From positions 1,798,001-1,862,000 of the forward strand of contig NZ_CP012544.1 of NCBI RefSeq assembly GCF_004803815.1: a stretch of 64,000 nt of DNA. The letters are read 5' to 3'. The position numbers were made by a program, and so were the translations under genes. Numbering within the stretch: the stretch's first letter is position 1; every line of letters starts with the position of its first letter. This DNA is from Campylobacter showae. Lineage in GTDB: Bacteria; Campylobacterota; Campylobacteria; Campylobacterales; Campylobacteraceae. This document shows positions 35,224 through 44,063 of this stretch, piece by piece. Under the pieces are notes generated by a model. That model had not been told where the DNA came from. It made no database searches and worked only from the letters and a program-made list of their open reading frames with translations.

Positions 35224-37188
35224 TTAAGCCTCTTTGGCTTGCTTTTTTTTCATTATGATCACGCCGATGATTAGCGCCGCTACCATGATAGTCTGCGGTA
35301 CTAAGCTCTCGTAATACGGATAAATACCCAGCCACTCGATAGTTGGGAAGCCTTCGATCTTGGTCGGAACGAAAATTTTACCCTCGACAAACTCCATAAG
35401 CCCCTTGCCCACAAACACGATCGACATATAAAAAATGATCGCCGAAGTGAACAAGAAAAACGGCTTGATCGGGATTTTTATAGCAAAAATTTTAAACACG
35501 TAGTAAGTGACGAGCAAGATGACTAGCCCCACTATAAATCCCAGCGCGATCATCGAGTAGCCCGCGCTATCTTTAGCGTCAAAAATCAGCGCCTGATAGA
35601 AAAGCACGGTCTCCGCACCCTCTCTAAAAACAGCTAAAAACACCGTCCACCAAAGCGCCTTAGCAGATCCTGCAGATATCGACTCGCTGACGTGGCTTTG
35701 GATATATTTGCTCCATTTTTTTGCGCCTGCGTTTGAGAGCAACCAAAAACCGACGTAAAAGAGCAGTCCTACGGCAATAAGCATCACCGCGCCCTCCATC
35801 ACCTCTCTTTTTTGACCTGCAGCGCCGGCAAAAATCAAATTCATAATCCACGCCATAACAAAGCTTAACACGACCGCTACGACAAGCGAGCTGTAAACGA
35901 TACTCATGCGCTTTTCGTTGCCGGTTTTTAGTAGATACGCCACGACGGCCGCTACGATGATGAGCGCCTCAAATCCCTCGCGAAGTATGATAGTAAGCGC
36001 GTAAACAAATAGCGCCCAAGGGGAGCTGCTGCCGCTTGTTTTTTCTAGCGCAGCGTCTAAATTTGCGCCCAGATTATCGGCTGCTTGCTGGAGTCTCTCG
36101 ACGCTCACGCCCGCCTTCATCAGTGCGACTACCTCGCCGAAATTTCCTTCTATCTTGGTTTTTAGGCCTACGTCTATCGCCCCTACTTTGTTTTCCATGC
36201 CGCTACCTTCGAACTCGTCGAAGTAAATATCCTGCGCATCGCTCATAGCTTTAGCTACGTCTTTTGCGGCGTAAAGTTTGATCGCGTCGGCGATTTTTGC
36301 CTTTATGCTCGCAACGACGGGCGCAAAATCAGTAGCCGCGTCATCCTCGGCGTTATCAGGTAAAACCACGTTAGTAGCTAGCGAACCCGAGTCCATAGGC
36401 AGCTTGGCTACGTTTTCGTATATCAGCGCGTCAAGCTCCTCCAAATTTGACTTTAGTACGTCGGCGGCTACATCGTTGTTTATCGCGATTATCGCCGAAC
36501 CCATTCGTTTTTGGATATCGCCGTCGATGCCCTGACCGCCGGTTATAAATCTACGAATAGCCTCTTCCAGCTTCGTGTTGCGGTAAAGCTCAAATTTGGC
36601 TTTATTGCTTATCTGCTGCTTTGCGGCGTCTTTGTCGCCCTTTTCGTAGGCTGCTGCGGCAGCGCTAAGGGCTGTTTTTATGTCGTTATAAACCACCTGC
36701 CAGTGCGGCTCGATAGCGGCGCTACTTGCGGGCTGTGCCGTAGTTTGGCTAGCCTCGGTAGTCTTGGCTGTCTGCGCGGCGTCCGCGTTTTTAGGGTCTG
36801 AGTACTCGCCCACTAGCTTATGACCGGCGTTGATGACGGGCAAAACCTCATCCATCTCTTTGTTTAGCTCGTCCATTATCGCTTGTATCTCTTCTACGGA
36901 TTTTTTAGCGATGATGGCTTTACGGATCTTACCGAATTTAGACTCCATCGAGTAGGCTTTTTTCTGTCCCAAATTTACCCTAATCGCGGCTTCGATATTT
37001 TCGAAATGCCCGAAATACGCATTTTGCGTGGTGGTTTTGGCTTCGTCGATCTTGCCGTCCTTGTACTGTTGCATGATACTTACGAATGAATCTTTTATGC
37101 TCTGTATCTCAGGACCGTAGTCGGCGTCCTGCGCATTTAGCATAAAGGGGATAAACAAAGCAAGTATAAATTTCAAAAATTTACTCAT
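35224..37188 (-). CDS. FTR1 family iron permease with long periplasmic region
   Basis: The 654-residue protein has a signal peptide (FLKFILALFIPFMLNA), about 370 residues of largely helical periplasmic sequence with repeat-like segments, and a C-terminal FTR1 permease domain of seven helices. Two REGxE iron-binding motifs are seen, LREGFEALIIVA and FREGAETVLFYQ. It corresponds to Cj1658. The start at 37188 follows TTGGAG; an upstream ATG at 37230 lacks a ribosome site. The region upstream on the minus strand holds GATAAT and TATACT words that could be a Fur-regulated promoter, but the site is not clear-cut. Confidence 0.9.
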   Translation of the reverse strand: MSKFLKFILALFIPFMLNAQDADYGPEIQSIKDSFVSIMQQYKDGKIDEAKTTTQNAYFGHFENIEAAIRVNLGQKKAYSMESKFGKIRKAIIAKKSVEEIQAIMDELNKEMDEVLPVINAGHKLVGEYSDPKNADAAQTAKTTEASQTTAQPASSAAIEPHWQVVYNDIKTALSAAAAAYEKGDKDAAKQQISNKAKFELYRNTKLEEAIRRFITGGQGIDGDIQKRMGSAIIAINNDVAADVLKSNLEELDALIYENVAKLPMDSGSLATNVVLPDNAEDDAATDFAPVVASIKAKIADAIKLYAAKDVAKAMSDAQDIYFDEFEGSGMENKVGAIDVGLKTKIEGNFGEVVALMKAGVSVERLQQAADNLGANLDAALEKTSGSSSPWALFVYALTIILREGFEALIIVAAVVAYLLKTGNEKRMSIVYSSLVVAVVLSFVMAWIMNLIFAGAAGQKREVMEGAVMLIAVGLLFYVGFWLLSNAGAKKWSKYIQSHVSESISAGSAKALWWTVFLAVFREGAETVLFYQALIFDAKDSAGYSMIALGFIVGLVILLVTYYVFKIFAIKIPIKPFFLFTSAIIFYMSIVFVGKGLMEFVEGKIFVPTKIEGFPTIEWLGIYPYYESLVPQTIMVAALIIGVIIMKKKQAKEA

Positions 37189-37350
37189 AAAAACTCCAAT
37201 AAAATATGTTTTATGCGCGCATTCTATCATTAAAAAACTTTAGCGAAAATAAAAACGGCTATCAAGTATAAGTCTTATCAACAAGCTATATTTTTTGATT
37301 ATCAGATTTATCCGACTTTGAAATTTGAGTAAATTTAATGGGTAAAATTT

Positions 37351-37385
37351 GAAAGAAAATTCGGGAGCGAGCCGCCCCCGAATTT
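37351..37385 (-). terminator. Rho-independent terminator of the fdh operon
   Basis: AAATTCGGG (37357-37365) pairs with CCCGAATTT (37377-37385); on the minus strand the stem is followed by TTTTCTTTC. It starts four bases past the fdhB stop, so the transcript ends here without a cytochrome b gene. Confidence 0.85.
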
Positions 37386-37388
37386 GAG

Positions 37389-37949
37389 TTAGATAGTGGT
37401 GCCCGCTTGTCTTAGCATAACGCGTTTGCGGTATACGTTTGACACGTCTGCGGCATCGCCTACTAGTAGCGCGTTGGTGGCGCAAACGGCGGCGCACATA
37501 GGGACTTTGCCCTCTGAGATGCGATTTTGGCCGTACATATGAAGCTCCTCGTGAGAGTTCGTCTCCTCAGGGCCTCCGGCACACATAGTGCATTTATCCA
37601 TAGCGCCTTTTATGCCAAATGCCCCGTCTCTAGGGAACTGCGGCGCGCCGAAAGGACATGCGTATAGGCAGTAACCGCAACCGATGCATTTGTTTTTATC
37701 GTGAAGCACGATACCGTCGGCTCTGATGTAAAAACAATCAACCGGACACACCTGCTCGCAAGGAGCGTCGGTGCAGTGTTGGCAGGCTATAGTGGTCGAT
37801 ACTTCCTTGCCCTCTATACCGTCGTTTAGCGTGATGACCTTGCGGCGGTAGAGCCCCACCGGGAGCTCGTGAGCCGAAGAGCAAGCGACCTGGCATCCAA
37901 AGCAGCTGATACATCTGTTGGTATCTACGAAAAATTTCATTCTTGCCAT
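37389..37949 (-). CDS. fdhB: Formate dehydrogenase Fe-S subunit FdhB
   Basis: The 186-residue ferredoxin-like subunit carries electrons from FdhA to the quinone side. Four cysteine clusters are seen: CISCFGCQVAC, CQHCTDAPCEQVCPVDC, CIGCGYCLYACPFG, and CTMC with a distant CAAVC. The protein has no signal peptide, so it is exported with FdhA through the Tat route, as is usual. It follows fdhA after ten bases. A terminator follows at once, so FdhC is not encoded here. Confidence 0.94.
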   Translation of the reverse strand: MARMKFFVDTNRCISCFGCQVACSSAHELPVGLYRRKVITLNDGIEGKEVSTTIACQHCTDAPCEQVCPVDCFYIRADGIVLHDKNKCIGCGYCLYACPFGAPQFPRDGAFGIKGAMDKCTMCAGGPEETNSHEELHMYGQNRISEGKVPMCAAVCATNALLVGDAADVSNVYRKRVMLRQAGTTI

Positions 37950-37959
37950 CTCTTACTCC

Positions 37960-40920
37960 TTAGACTCTATTTTCGCCATATTCGTGGAAGAAGGTGTTAA
38001 AGCCCTCTCCGTCAGCTTTTTCTATCCTGCAAAGTCCGGCGTTAAATTCCGAAATTTGAGTAACAGGGTCAAAGCCGTAGTTTGTTACGGTATTAAAGCT
38101 CTCGCCGATCGTATAAGGCTTAGTGCCCTCAGGATAGCGGTCTTCTAGGCTCACGCCTTGCATAACGCCCGCGAAGTTATACGGCATACAAATTCTATCC
38201 GGCGTAACCATCTGAGTATGATAGCAACGAACCTTAATCTTAGTGCCTTGCGGAGAGTGGATCCACATCATATCGCGGTCTTGGATACCGTATTTTAGCG
38301 CAAGCTCAGGGTGGACGTTAGCAAACATCTCAGGCGTGATTGCCGCTAGATACTTGCTCGTTCGCTCTATCATACCTGCACCGCTTAGGTTTACTAGGCG
38401 CAATGTGCTAAATACGATAGGGAATTCCTTACTCCAGTCTTTTGCTTGCTGCTCGGATTTATATTTCGTCTCAACGCGGAAGTTTCTAGCCTGATCGTCG
38501 AAAGTCGGGTATTTTTGTACCAAATCCCAGCGCGGAGAGTGGATAGGCTCGCGGTGTTTAGGGATCGGATCTAGGAATTCCCAAACGATCATTCTTGCCC
38601 TTGCATTACCAAACGGCACTACGCCTTTTTCGCGGCATTTTTCTAAGATAAATCCGCTGTGATCCGTACTCCAAGTAGCTCCCATCAGTCTTTTTTCTTC
38701 TTCGGTTAAGGTTATACCTAGGACTTTTTCGATATTTTCTTTGGTAATTTGCGGATAGCCGCCTTTTACGTCCGATCCTACCAGGGTCGTATCCTCGCTA
38801 GCTAGCTGACTAACGCCGTTATGCTCTAAGCCGAAACGATTTCTAAATCCGCAACCGCCCTCTGCGTAAGACTTGCTCATATCATAAAGTATCGGTGTAC
38901 CAGGGTGTTTTTCGTCCCATGCCGGCCAAGGCTTACCGTAGTATTCGCCTTTTACGTCGCCGCCGATACCCATTAGCGTATCAGGGTCGAAATTTTGCCA
39001 GTTAGCCTGATGTCTTCTAAACATCTCGGCCGTTCTACCGGTGTAGCCGATAGATTTGCCCATACGAGCTATCTCGTTTGTAGCGTCGTCAGGCCATACA
39101 AAGTCGTCTTTAACTTGTTTTGGCTCGTGATTCACGGTCGCCATCTTCATGCCTTTTACGTACTCGTCGTAAAAGCCGAATTTTTTAGCAAATAAGAACA
39201 TAACGTCTTGGTCAGCCTTGCTCTCGTAAAGTGGCTCAACGACTTTCGTTCTCCATTGACCAGAGCGGTTAGTCGAGCTGATGTGGCCTTCATTTTCAAA
39301 TGCCGTAGCTACTGGCAATACGTAAATTCCGTCTTTTCTATCTGAAAGGATAGCAACCTCGTTTACGAACGGCTCGGCAACAACTAACATATCTAGTTTA
39401 TCTACGGCTTCTTGAATTTTAGCCAGGTGCGCCATAGAGGTGATACCGGTTCCTTGCACCCAAAGAACGCGAAGTTTGCCGCTAGTAAAAGTCTTTTCCT
39501 CTTTTAGAACGCCTTGCCACCATTTTGATAGCGACCAGCCTTTTTCGTTTCTCCAGTTTCTATCTTCCGGATTTTGCGGATCGTGATAAAAATACTCTTC
39601 AAATACGGTATTTTTTACCGGAGCGCCGCCCTGTTTCGGCTCTTTTGTCGAAACCGCAAATCGTTTGATAAACTCGTCATAATCAACGCCCCAGCCTTTG
39701 CAGTAGTATTTCCACGATGCGTCTCCTAGCCCGTAATACATAGGAAGAGTGTCTGAAAGGTTACCCATATCGGTAGAGCCCTGAACGTTATCGTGACCGC
39801 GGATGATATTACAGCCGCCGCCAGGTTTACCCATATTGCCTAGGATTAGTTGAAGGATAGGTAAAATTCTGGTATTTGACGTTCCTACCGAGTGCTGAGT
39901 GATGCCTAGAGCCCAGATAACCGTTCCCGGTTTCGTATGCGCCATTATATTAGCAGCCTCTATGAGTCTATCTACCGGTACGCCGGTAACGTCCGAAGTA
40001 AGCTCAGGAGTCCAGTGTTCGGCCTCTTTTCTAACCTCTTCGATACCATAGGTTCTGTTTTCTAAAAATTCTTTATCTTCCCAGCCGTTTTTAAGGATAA
40101 TGTGAATAAGTCCGTAAATAAGAGCTACGTCCGTTCCTGAACGCTGACGCAAATAAAGATCCGCGTGCGCAGCCGTTTTAGTAAAATTCGGATCCGCTAC
40201 GATTAATTTTGCGTTGTTTCTATCTTTGGCTTGCAACATATGCTTCATGCCGCCGACGGGATTTGCTACAGCCGAATTCGCACCGATACAAAAGATCGCT
40301 TTTGAATTTGCCGTCATATCTCCGAAGTGATTCGTCATCGCGCCATAACCCCAAGTATTCGCCACACCGGCGACTGTTGCGCTATGTCAAATGCGTGCTA
40401 CGTGATCGTTGCTGTTTGTACCCCAAAACGCCGCAAATTTGCGAAAATAATAACTTTGCTCGTTGTTAAATTTAGCCGAACCCAAGAAAACTACGCTATC
40501 AGGACCGTCTTCTTTACGGATTTGTAGCATCTTATCGCCGATTTCGTTTACGGCCTGTTCCCAGCTGATGCGCTCCCATTTTCCGTTTACTTTTTTCATC
40601 GGAAATTTGATACGCTGTTTTGATTTCGTAAGGTCGATCTGATCGATTCCCTTAGAGCAGTGCGACCCCTGAGAGATCGGGTGATACATAGCCATATCTT
40701 GGCGTACCCATACTCCGTCTTTTACCTCGGCTTCGATACCACAGCCTGCAGAACAAATAGAACAAATCGTTCTAACCTTTTTTGAACCTTCATAAGGATT
40801 TTTTATCTCCTCGTTGGTTGCCTTTCTAAACGTCTCGTTTTCGCCAAATGCCATCGTGCTACCGGCACCAAGAGCGGCAAGCTTCAAAAACGAGCGTCTT
40901 CCTATGCGTGAATCACTCAT
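37960..40920 (-). CDS. fdhA: Selenocysteine formate dehydrogenase large subunit FdhA (UGA read through)
   Basis: This periplasmic molybdopterin enzyme oxidises formate to CO2. Reading the in-frame TGA at 40387-40389 as selenocysteine (residue 178) gives 986 residues. The context DHVARI-Sec-HSATVAGVANTWG matches the selenocysteine site of known FdhA proteins. The N-terminus has a Tat signal (GRRSFLKLAALGAGS) and a 4Fe-4S motif CSICSAGC with a later GSHCSKG. A SECIS hairpin lies just past the UGA, and selA and selB are in the same locus. Ordinary gene finders would split it into 177- and about 800-residue pieces. C-terminal molydopterin-binding residues (VTNYGFDPVTQISEF) are present. Confidence 0.95.
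40359..40373 (-). promoter_or_regulatory. Bacterial SECIS hairpin of fdhA
   Basis: On the mRNA strand TCGCC (40373-40369), loop GGTGT, and GGCGA (40363-40359) form a perfect 5-bp stem. The loop occupies bases 19-23 after the UGA, the same distance as the GGUCU loop of E. coli fdhF, and has the GGU start that SelB recognises. Confidence 0.85.
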
Positions 40921-40931
40921 GGTTTTCTCCC

Positions 40932-41141
40932 TTAGTAAGCGATCTTATAGTAGTATTCCCACTCTTTGCTTTTTTTGTAAAGCACCTCTTTTTTGCTCGA
41001 CTTGCCGACAACTACGCCGTTGTCGTCAGGAGCAAGCTCGTCGCTAGTCGGTTTTGCGATAGCTGCAGCGGCCAATACGGTTCCGCCTACCGCGCCGACC
41101 TTCAGAGATTTTTTGAGAAAATCTCGTCTTGATCCTTGCAT
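40932..41141 (-). CDS. Formate dehydrogenase-region Tat-signal protein
   Basis: The 69-residue protein starts SRRDFLKKSLKVGAVGGTVLA, a twin-arginine signal, and has only about 35 further residues. Short proteins of this kind are found just upstream of fdhA in Campylobacter and related bacteria. Their role is unproven; they may help assemble or export the FdhAB complex. The stop lies 11 bases before the fdhA start and GGAG precedes the ATG. Confidence 0.85.
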   Translation of the reverse strand: MQGSRRDFLKKSLKVGAVGGTVLAAAAIAKPTSDELAPDDNGVVVGKSSKKEVLYKKSKEWEYYYKIAY

Positions 41142-41475
41142 GTTTTCTCCTTATTAATCTCAAATTTGAAATTTTTGAGACGTTTTTAGAAAGATATTGT
41201 TCAAATTTTGCATATTTCCTAGGCGTAGTGCGCCTTACAGGCGCGTATTTTAGGGCACTTGCATATTTTAAAATATCACTGTGCAAATTTAGCATATTTT
41301 GAGAATAAATGAAGTAAAAATATTAGATTAATTATGAAACTTAATAAATAGTTAAGGAAATCTAAAATTTAGCTTAAATTTCAATACTACATATCAAGTT
41401 AAAAATGTATATTTTATGTAACTCTGGGGGTTTTGAGCTAAATTTATCAAATTTAGCTCAAATTCGCGTTAGATG
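41142..41475. other. Upstream region of the fdh operon
   Basis: This 334-base stretch is very AT-rich next to the fdh operon and must hold its promoter, but no canonical boxes stand out. Near its right end a perfect palindrome, TTGAGCTAAATTT with its complement AAATTTAGCTCAA around ATC (41433-41461), lies 15 bases after the DsbC-like stop and probably ends that gene's transcript. No tRNA-Sec gene was found here. Confidence 0.6.
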
Positions 41476-42183
41476 TTATTTTTGAAGGTCGCTTAAATTT
41501 ACTATGAAAGGCACTGAGCGAACGCCGGCGGCGGAGTATTTTTGTCTCAAGTTATCCATCGCTTTTACGTCAGCATCGCTAACGGCACCGTCTGCAACCT
41601 TATAGTCGTCCGCGAAATATTTTCGTAAAATTTTGATCTTATCGCTATCGGTTTTCGCACTTGCGGCGTCTTTATAGATCAAAAAGCTTTTTTGCAAAGA
41701 CGAAACGTCGTGAACCGGAGTTAAGATTAGCTTTACGTTGCTTTCTTTTAGCGTCGCTTCGATCTTTTCAAGCTCTAGGCGGCAGTATGGGCACTCAGGA
41801 TCCGAAAACATCACGATAGTCGGCTTTTTAGAGTCGTTTCCTAGAGTGATGATATTTTCTTTTTGCTCGTTTTTATAGACTTTTGAGATGTTTTTCGCCG
41901 CTATTTCCTTTTTTATCTCTTGCAGGTAGGCTTTTTGCGCCTTTAGGTCGATGATGTCCGGGAAAAGTAGGTCGCCTTTAGTAAAGATAACCTCGTCTTG
42001 GCTGACTTGACCGTTGCTCAAATTTACCACGACCGCTTCGATTCCGTCGGTTAACGGTTTGCGCTCAGTTACATTTACTTTCACGCCCTCGCCGACCATC
42101 TGCGAGTAAAAACCGACTACTTGCTCGTTTGACGCCGCAAACATCGCAGAGGCCGCCATTAGCGACAAAACTATTTTTTTCAT
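41476..42183 (-). CDS. DsbC-like periplasmic thiol-disulfide protein
   Basis: The 235-residue protein has a signal peptide (VLSLMAASAMFAAS), an N-terminal dimerisation-like region, and a thioredoxin fold with FSDPECPYCRLELEKI (CPYC) near residue 128 and a cis-proline in RSVPFIVNLSD. This resembles DsbC/DsbG isomerases. Its location between fdh and sel genes suggests that it helps assemble periplasmic formate dehydrogenase or protects its selenocysteine or cysteines, which is inference. It follows selB after 59 bases. Confidence 0.8.
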   Translation of the reverse strand: MKKIVLSLMAASAMFAASNEQVVGFYSQMVGEGVKVNVTERKPLTDGIEAVVVNLSNGQVSQDEVIFTKGDLLFPDIIDLKAQKAYLQEIKKEIAAKNISKVYKNEQKENIITLGNDSKKPTIVMFSDPECPYCRLELEKIEATLKESNVKLILTPVHDVSSLQKSFLIYKDAASAKTDSDKIKILRKYFADDYKVADGAVSDADVKAMDNLRQKYSAAGVRSVPFIVNLSDLQK

Positions 42184-42242
42184 TTCATTCCTTTATAAAA
42201 ATTTGCGCGGATTATATTAGCTTTTTATAAATAGATAAAAAA

Positions 42243-44063
42243 TCACGCTTTTAAAACTCTATCTGTGCCGTTTTTTACGATATTAGGATCTAGATCGAGC
42301 TGCTCGAGGTAGGCGATTATGTATTTTCTACTCAAATTTAACGCCTCTTTCGCGTTTGTTACGTTTACGAATCCTTGCGCGGCGATGACGGCTTTTAGCT
42401 TCGCAAGCGCCTCGTTTAGGGCCTTTGACGTTACGAAAAGATTATGCGCGAGCCTCACCACGCGCCCGATTCCCGTTAGCTTTTTTAGTGCGTTATCGCC
42501 GCTAACTCGGTCGATCTCAAGCTCGTCGTAGATGTTATAAGGCGCCAGGGGAGCTAAATTTCCGCTTTGCAAAATCTCGTAAATTTTCTCCTCGAGCCTG
42601 ATTTTTAGCTTGCTCATATCGACGCCCGTTTTAGTATAGACGCCGTCGTTTTTAGCGATCGCGCCCGCGCTTTCTAGCTCGTCAAGCGCCTTTTGGGCGA
42701 TATTTTCGCTAGCCCATGAGAGCTTTAGGCTGATGCTCGTAGCCGAAAATACCGCAAATTCGTTCTTTTCTATCATAAATTTGACCGCGCTTTTTATCCG
42801 ATCGACCGCGCTTAGATCGTAGATATTTAGCGCCTTTTCATCGACGAATACATTTGGCGTTTGTTTTGCTATAGCGACGGCCTCCTCGTGATTTAGCCCG
42901 AAGCGCTGATAGGCCGAGATGATGCCAAAGCCGTTTTTATGCGTATCTTTTAGCATCGCAAAGGCGCTTACGAAATCTTTTTTGAGAAGCGAGTTTAAAA
43001 ACGAAATTTTGCTTGATTTTTTCATCGGTTCGCTCACGGCGTTTAGTACCCTGCCACCGCCTATGACGCGACCGTTTGCGATGAGCACGAACGGCTCGTC
43101 AAATTTTAAAAACATATCCCTTTCAAATTTAAACGTCGCAAATATCCCGCCCTCTTTTTCGCTAAGAACCAGTGCTTTTGCGGGCGCAGCCTTTGCGCCG
43201 ACGCAAAAAGTAACGCTCTGCCCGTGCGTTAGCTCGCGAGCGAAAACTATCGCGTCTATCTCACGAAATCCTCTAAAAAAGCCCTTTTTACTAAGCAATT
43301 GGCCCTTTTTTAGATCGTTTAGCTCAATCCCCGTCAAATTTAGCGCCACGCGGCTACTAACTCCGGCACGGTCAACGAAAGTGTCATGGCTCTGCACGCT
43401 TCGCACCTGCACTTCTTTGCCTGCGTCATAGTTAAACAGCTTTTCGTTTTTCGTCACGCTGCCTTCTATCACGGTGCCCGTAACTACGTTTCCGATACCT
43501 TTTAGGCTAAAAACGCGGTCGATGTAATACCTAAAAACGCCCTCTTGCTCGCGCTTAGCCGCCTTTAGCGTGAAAAGATAATTTCGCAGCTCGTCGATGC
43601 TCGCGCTATCCTTGATACTAACCGGGAAAATCTCTAAAATTTGCAGATTTTTGTAGTTTTGTGCGGCGGCATAAATTTCGCCTTTTCGCTGCTCTATTAG
43701 CTCTGCGCTAGCCAGGTCGCACTTGGTAAGAGCTACTACGAGCGAACGAACGCCAAGGATATTTAAAACCTCCAAATGCTCCAAAGACTGTGGCATAAGT
43801 CCGTCGTTTGCCGCCACGACGAAAAGGCACGCGTCAAATCCATACGCACCGCTGATCATAGTCTTGATCAAATTTTCATGCCCAGGCACGTCGATAAATG
43901 CGATATTTTCGCCGTTTTTGCTCAAATTTGAAAAGCTAAGATCGATCGTGATCCCGCGCTTTTGCTCCTCCTCTAGCCTGTCGCCCTCAAAGCCGTTTAG
44001 CTCCTTTATCAGCGCCGTTTTGCCGTGGTCGATGTGCCCGGCCGTTCCTATTATTAAGCTCAT
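42243..44063 (-). CDS. selB: Selenocysteine-specific elongation factor SelB
   Basis: SelB brings Sec-tRNA to UGA codons marked by a SECIS hairpin. The 606-residue protein has an EF-Tu-like GTPase domain with GHIDHGKT (residues 9-16), DVPGHEN and ALTKCDLA, then two beta barrels and C-terminal winged-helix domains that bind the SECIS. Its ATG overlaps the selA stop by four bases, so both are co-expressed. The fdhA UGA lies 2 kb downstream on the same strand. Confidence 0.95.
   Translation of the reverse strand: MSLIIGTAGHIDHGKTALIKELNGFEGDRLEEEQKRGITIDLSFSNLSKNGENIAFIDVPGHENLIKTMISGAYGFDACLFVVAANDGLMPQSLEHLEVLNILGVRSLVVALTKCDLASAELIEQRKGEIYAAAQNYKNLQILEIFPVSIKDSASIDELRNYLFTLKAAKREQEGVFRYYIDRVFSLKGIGNVVTGTVIEGSVTKNEKLFNYDAGKEVQVRSVQSHDTFVDRAGVSSRVALNLTGIELNDLKKGQLLSKKGFFRGFREIDAIVFARELTHGQSVTFCVGAKAAPAKALVLSEKEGGIFATFKFERDMFLKFDEPFVLIANGRVIGGGRVLNAVSEPMKKSSKISFLNSLLKKDFVSAFAMLKDTHKNGFGIISAYQRFGLNHEEAVAIAKQTPNVFVDEKALNIYDLSAVDRIKSAVKFMIEKNEFAVFSATSISLKLSWASENIAQKALDELESAGAIAKNDGVYTKTGVDMSKLKIRLEEKIYEILQSGNLAPLAPYNIYDELEIDRVSGDNALKKLTGIGRVVRLAHNLFVTSKALNEALAKLKAVIAAQGFVNVTNAKEALNLSRKYIIAYLEQLDLDPNIVKNGTDRVLKA

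Noticed and set aside
37960-40365. Separate molybdopterin oxidoreductase gene starting at GTG 40365
   Set aside because: It is the 3' part of fdhA. The frame continues upstream through a UGA with family-conserved residues on both sides, and a SECIS hairpin follows.
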